A DNA stretch of 64,000 nt, from NCBI RefSeq assembly GCF_039696035.1, contig NZ_CP155567.1, positions 124,001 to 188,000 on the forward strand. Direction: 5' to 3'. Below the pieces are notes generated by a model. That model saw only the letters and a list, made by a program, of their open reading frames with translations. It did not search any database and was not told where the DNA came from. Positions 60,201 to 64,000 of the stretch are shown piece after piece (within the stretch, counting starts at the first letter, position 1; the number at the start of each line of letters is the position of its first letter). The translations under genes were made by a program, and so were the position numbers. This DNA is from Microbulbifer sp. SAOS-129_SWC. GTDB lineage: Bacteria > Pseudomonadota > Gammaproteobacteria > Pseudomonadales > Cellvibrionaceae.

Positions 60201-60908
60201 ATGCAGCGCGAAGAAATCCGGGAAATATTCGACCAGCAGGCCGCCACCTACGACCAGCAGTGGCAGAAGACCGCCGCACTGAACAAGGCCCTGCACCTGC
60301 TGATGGGCGCCGTGTTTGCCGAACTGCCCGAAGACGCACACCTGCTGTGCGTGGGCGCCGGCACCGGAGCCGAGCTGCTCTACCTCGCCGAGCGCTTTCC
60401 CCGATGGCGCTTTACCCTGGTGGACCCATCCTCCGGCATGCTCGAAGTCTGCCGCCACCGCGCGCGCGAACAGGGCATTGCAGAGCGCTGTACCTTTCAC
60501 CAGGGCTATGTCGAATCACTCCCCGCCACAGAAACCTTCGACGGCGCCACCGCCTTGTTAGTGTCGCAATTCATCCTGGCGCCGCAAGCGCGCAGCGAAT
60601 TCTTCCGCGACATCGCCCGCCGTCTGCACTCCGGCGGGATTCTGGTGAGTTCGGATCTGTCGGCCGATATCCATTCAGAGGAGTACCACGGCCTGCTAGA
60701 AATGTGGCTGCGCATGATGCAGGCCGCCGAGGTTACACCCGAGGCGGTGGAGCGGATGCGCACAGCGTATGCGCGGGATGTGGCGGTGCTGCCGGCGGGA
60801 GAGGTGGAGGAAATTATCGGGGCGGGTGGTTTTGGCGCACCGGTGCAGTTTTATCAGGCTGGACTTATTCGCGGCTGGTATTCGCGTCGAAAGCCTTCAG
60901 TTTCATGA
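60201..60908 (+). CDS. class I SAM-dependent methyltransferase
   Basis: 235 residues from the ATG at 60201 (GCGAGAG upstream). Motif I LLCVGAGTGAELLYLAERF (about residues 47-65), post-I acidic residue in FTLVDPSSGML, and motif IV-like region TFDGATALLVSQFIL (about 112-126). Resembles small-molecule methyltransferases of the UbiE/Tam type. Lies 91 bp after the TrxR-like gene on the same strand, possibly one operon under the Rrf2 regulator. Substrate unknown; ends at a convergent hairpin shared with rtcR. Confidence 0.88.
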   Translation: MQREEIREIFDQQAATYDQQWQKTAALNKALHLLMGAVFAELPEDAHLLCVGAGTGAELLYLAERFPRWRFTLVDPSSGMLEVCRHRAREQGIAERCTFHQGYVESLPATETFDGATALLVSQFILAPQARSEFFRDIARRLHSGGILVSSDLSADIHSEEYHGLLEMWLRMMQAAEVTPEAVERMRTAYARDVAVLPAGEVEEIIGAGGFGAPVQFYQAGLIRGWYSRRKPSVS

Positions 60909-60941
60909 TGGTCTTTGCAGGCCGCTAACGCATCGAGATCC

Positions 60942-60962
60942 CGGCCCCGAAAAATGGGGCCG
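60942..60962. terminator. convergent hairpin between methyltransferase and rtcR
   Basis: CGGCCCC (60942-60948), 7-nt loop GAAAAAT, GGGGCCG (60956-60962). No T-run, but the location just before the rtcR stop supports a shared terminator. Confidence 0.55.
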
Positions 60963-60968
60963 TGATCA

Positions 60969-62564
60969 CTAGGATTTCAGATCTTCAAAATTTAACCCGT
61001 GTTTGCTGAGCAGCTGCTTGACCCTGTGGGAATCATTGCTTGTTTTCTTGGCCTGCCGGCTCACGTTGAATAATTTCCTGCCCGCCTCCGCCATTGAGTT
61101 CGATTGCTGGCAGACGTCTATCAGGGCGGAGAGTTTGAGCTGGTCGTAGTAATCCATTTCCACACTGCTGCCCGGGCCGAGTACGCGTTCGATCGATATT
61201 TTTGGATTGTTGGCAGTGTCTGCGGGAAGCTCCCACTTGCGTTTAAGCCGCCGGATTTCTTCATCGACGACCTCGACGGTGATGCGGCCGCCGTCCGCCA
61301 GCGTACCCATGCGGGTAATACTGGCATTGAGGTCGCGGAAGTTGGCGGACCAGGTGGCGTCAACTGAGCAGCCGAACACCAGGTATTTCTCCCGGGCGGC
61401 CTTGTTGAAGCTCACCAGGTAGCCGGCCTTGTTGGAAAAGGCTTCCAGCTCAAAGTCGATATTGGGCTCCAGATCCTCGATTCGCTCCTTGAGCGACGGC
61501 AGCTTGTAGGTCCAGAGGTCAATACGGGCCAATAGATCGGCGCGAAAGCTGCCATCCCGGACGTTTTGGGCCAGGTCCCTGTTGGTGCCGGCTATCAGCT
61601 GGAAGTCACTGCTGGCTTCCTTGTCCGACCCGAACGGTGTGAAGCGCTTGTCTTCGATGGCGCGCAGCAGCATCGCCTGCTCATCGAGGCCGAGCTCGCC
61701 GATTTCATCCAGGAACAGCAACCCCTTGTTGGCCTCCCTCAGCAGGCCCGCCCGATCTGCCGTGGCGCCGGTGAATGCACCCTTCTTGTGGCCGAACAGG
61801 GCGGACATGGTGTTTTCGCCCTTGAGGGTGGCGCAGTTGATGGCAACCAGGCGGCCCTCCAGCTTGCCGCGCTGTCTGCGCAACTCGTACAGCCTCTGCG
61901 CCAGCTGCGTTTTGCCGGCGCCGGTGGGGCCGGTAATCAAGATGGGGGCATTGGAGCGGATGGAGACTTTTTCCAGCTGTTCGATCATCCGGTTGAAGGC
62001 GGCATTGTTGGTCTCGATCCCGCCTTTCAGATAGACGGTGCCCTCCTGGTGTTCTTTCCTGAAGCGCGATGCGATCTGATCGTACTTGGAGAGATCCAGG
62101 TTGATGATCTGGTATTGCCCGGGCTGATTGCTATCGCGCCCGGCCGGTGCCGTTTGCAGCAATTGTCCGGGCAGGTATCCGGCCTCGGTCAGCAGGTAGA
62201 GGCAGATCTGCGCGACGTGGGTGCCGGTGGTGATATGTACCAGGTAATTTTCCCGGTTGGGTTCGAACGGATAGCCGCGGGCGAAATCCAGCAGCTGGCT
62301 GTACACCGTCTCGAAATCCCACGGGTCCCCGAAGTTTACCCGGTGGTGGACCACCTCAGTCTCCGGCGATACGCGCGCAATATCCTCGGTCACCTGGTTG
62401 GCCAGGCCCTGGGAATGGTTGTCGAACAACAGCTCCAGCCGGTCGATCAGCAGATCCTCGTGCTGGAACATGGAAACCGTCGGCCGCCACTTGTCCCAGC
62501 GCTTGTCGCCCTTGCCGCGCCGATCCATGGTGGTGCCGAGAATACTGATAGCCACTGTTTTCAT
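60969..62564 (-). CDS. rtcR: RtcR, sigma-54-dependent activator of RNA repair
   Basis: 531 residues from the ATG at 62564. N-terminal CARF-type sensor domain (about residues 1-180; VAISILGTTMDRRGKG, YLVHITTGTHVAQICLYLL), AAA+ domain with Walker A TGPTGAGKT (about 211-219) and the sigma-54-contacting GAFTGA loop (about 262-267), followed by a helix-turn-helix C-terminus (YYDQLKLSALIDVCQQSNSM, then AEAGRKLFNVSRQAKK). RtcR senses a signal linked to RNA damage and drives rtcBA from a sigma-54 promoter. The divergent rtcB gene and promoter at 62711-62727 match this model. Length is normal. Confidence 0.96.
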   Translation of the reverse strand: MKTVAISILGTTMDRRGKGDKRWDKWRPTVSMFQHEDLLIDRLELLFDNHSQGLANQVTEDIARVSPETEVVHHRVNFGDPWDFETVYSQLLDFARGYPFEPNRENYLVHITTGTHVAQICLYLLTEAGYLPGQLLQTAPAGRDSNQPGQYQIINLDLSKYDQIASRFRKEHQEGTVYLKGGIETNNAAFNRMIEQLEKVSIRSNAPILITGPTGAGKTQLAQRLYELRRQRGKLEGRLVAINCATLKGENTMSALFGHKKGAFTGATADRAGLLREANKGLLFLDEIGELGLDEQAMLLRAIEDKRFTPFGSDKEASSDFQLIAGTNRDLAQNVRDGSFRADLLARIDLWTYKLPSLKERIEDLEPNIDFELEAFSNKAGYLVSFNKAAREKYLVFGCSVDATWSANFRDLNASITRMGTLADGGRITVEVVDEEIRRLKRKWELPADTANNPKISIERVLGPGSSVEMDYYDQLKLSALIDVCQQSNSMAEAGRKLFNVSRQAKKTSNDSHRVKQLLSKHGLNFEDLKS

Positions 62565-62710
62565 GGTTATCAAATATATTATTAAGATATCGAAAAAGAT
62601 AGATTTTGAAAGGTTGGGGTTCAGATTGGTCTGTTTAAATAATCGCCATAAAATTAAATAAATGTATATATATCAATGGGTTAAATAAAATTCTGATGCC
62701 TTGTGAAAAG

Positions 62711-62727
62711 TTGGCACCTTCCTCGCA
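62711..62727 (+). promoter_or_regulatory. sigma-54 promoter of rtcB
   Basis: TTGGCACCTTCCTCGCA: the -24 GG (62713-62714) and -12 GC (62725-62726) are separated by the required 10 nt, and TGGCAC is the perfect -24 box. It lies about 58 bp upstream of rtcB; the AT-rich 62570-62700 interval would hold the RtcR-binding sites. Confidence 0.88.
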
Positions 62728-62784
62728 TTACAGGGGCAACGCAAAAGCGAATAACACAAAACGGATTTGAACAAGGGAAGAGCA

Positions 62785-64000
<1,216 letters not shown>

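Overview
The window looks like chromosomal DNA of a marine, polysaccharide-using gammaproteobacterium. The evidence is several large TonB-dependent receptors with ECF sigma/FecR regulators, a flavin-dependent tryptophan-halogenase homologue beside one receptor, two exported sulfatases, an exopolysaccharide locus, tyrosine catabolism and an rtcR/rtcB RNA-repair pair. A Cellvibrionales/Microbulbifer-like host is my inference from gene content; no rRNA or marker gene here proves it. Most of the window is visibly GC-rich with dense coding. About 52.85-57.3 kb is visibly AT-rich and carries a restriction-modification system, so it is probably an acquired island.

Layout. (1) 1-12.7 kb: Wzx/Wzy-type exopolysaccharide locus: a PssE/PssD (Alg13/Alg14-like) glycosyltransferase pair, Wzx flippase, asparagine-synthase-like protein, beta-helix protein overlapping a phosphopantetheinyl transferase, polyprenyl-phosphate sugar transferase, short OPX export protein, Wzc-type tyrosine autokinase and CpsB-type phosphatase. 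(2) 12.8-16 kb: TerB/DUF533-like protein, NIT-type amidase, APC permease. (3) 16.1-25.6 kb, minus strand: a Fec-type surface-signalling system (STN-domain receptor, ECF sigma, FecR), then a second receptor and a tryptophan-halogenase-like enzyme. The gaps hold three copies of an unusual long-stem hairpin repeat. (4) 25.8-28.6 kb: tyrosine catabolic operon (HPPD, VOC protein, FAH-family hydrolase) behind a promoter embedded in a palindrome. (5) 28.6-34 kb: a frameshifted sulfatase, a SphA-like outer-membrane protein and a lipoprotein sulfatase. (6) 34-40.3 kb: tandem duplicated membrane proteins, coniferyl-aldehyde-type dehydrogenase, FadD-like acyl-CoA ligase, LOG protein. (7) 40.5-47.7 kb, minus strand: ECF sigma, truncated FecR, TonB receptor, DASS dicarboxylate transporter and an apparently exported fumarase/aspartase-superfamily lyase. 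(8) 47.9-52.9 kb: exported hydrolases, a DUF6933-like protein and hipBA. (9) 52.9-57.2 kb: AT-rich island with dcm, vsr and an EcoRII-like endonuclease. (10) 57.3-64 kb: DUF2141-MipA fusion, Rrf2/TrxR-like/methyltransferase cluster, then divergent rtcR and rtcB with a sigma-54 promoter.

The two observations most worth following are the locus in region 7, which could import a ligand, cleave it in the periplasm to release fumarate (or a related acid) and then import that acid, and the hairpin family in region 3, whose 52-nt minimal core is closed by 27-30-nt arms that differ at every locus but pair almost perfectly within each copy.
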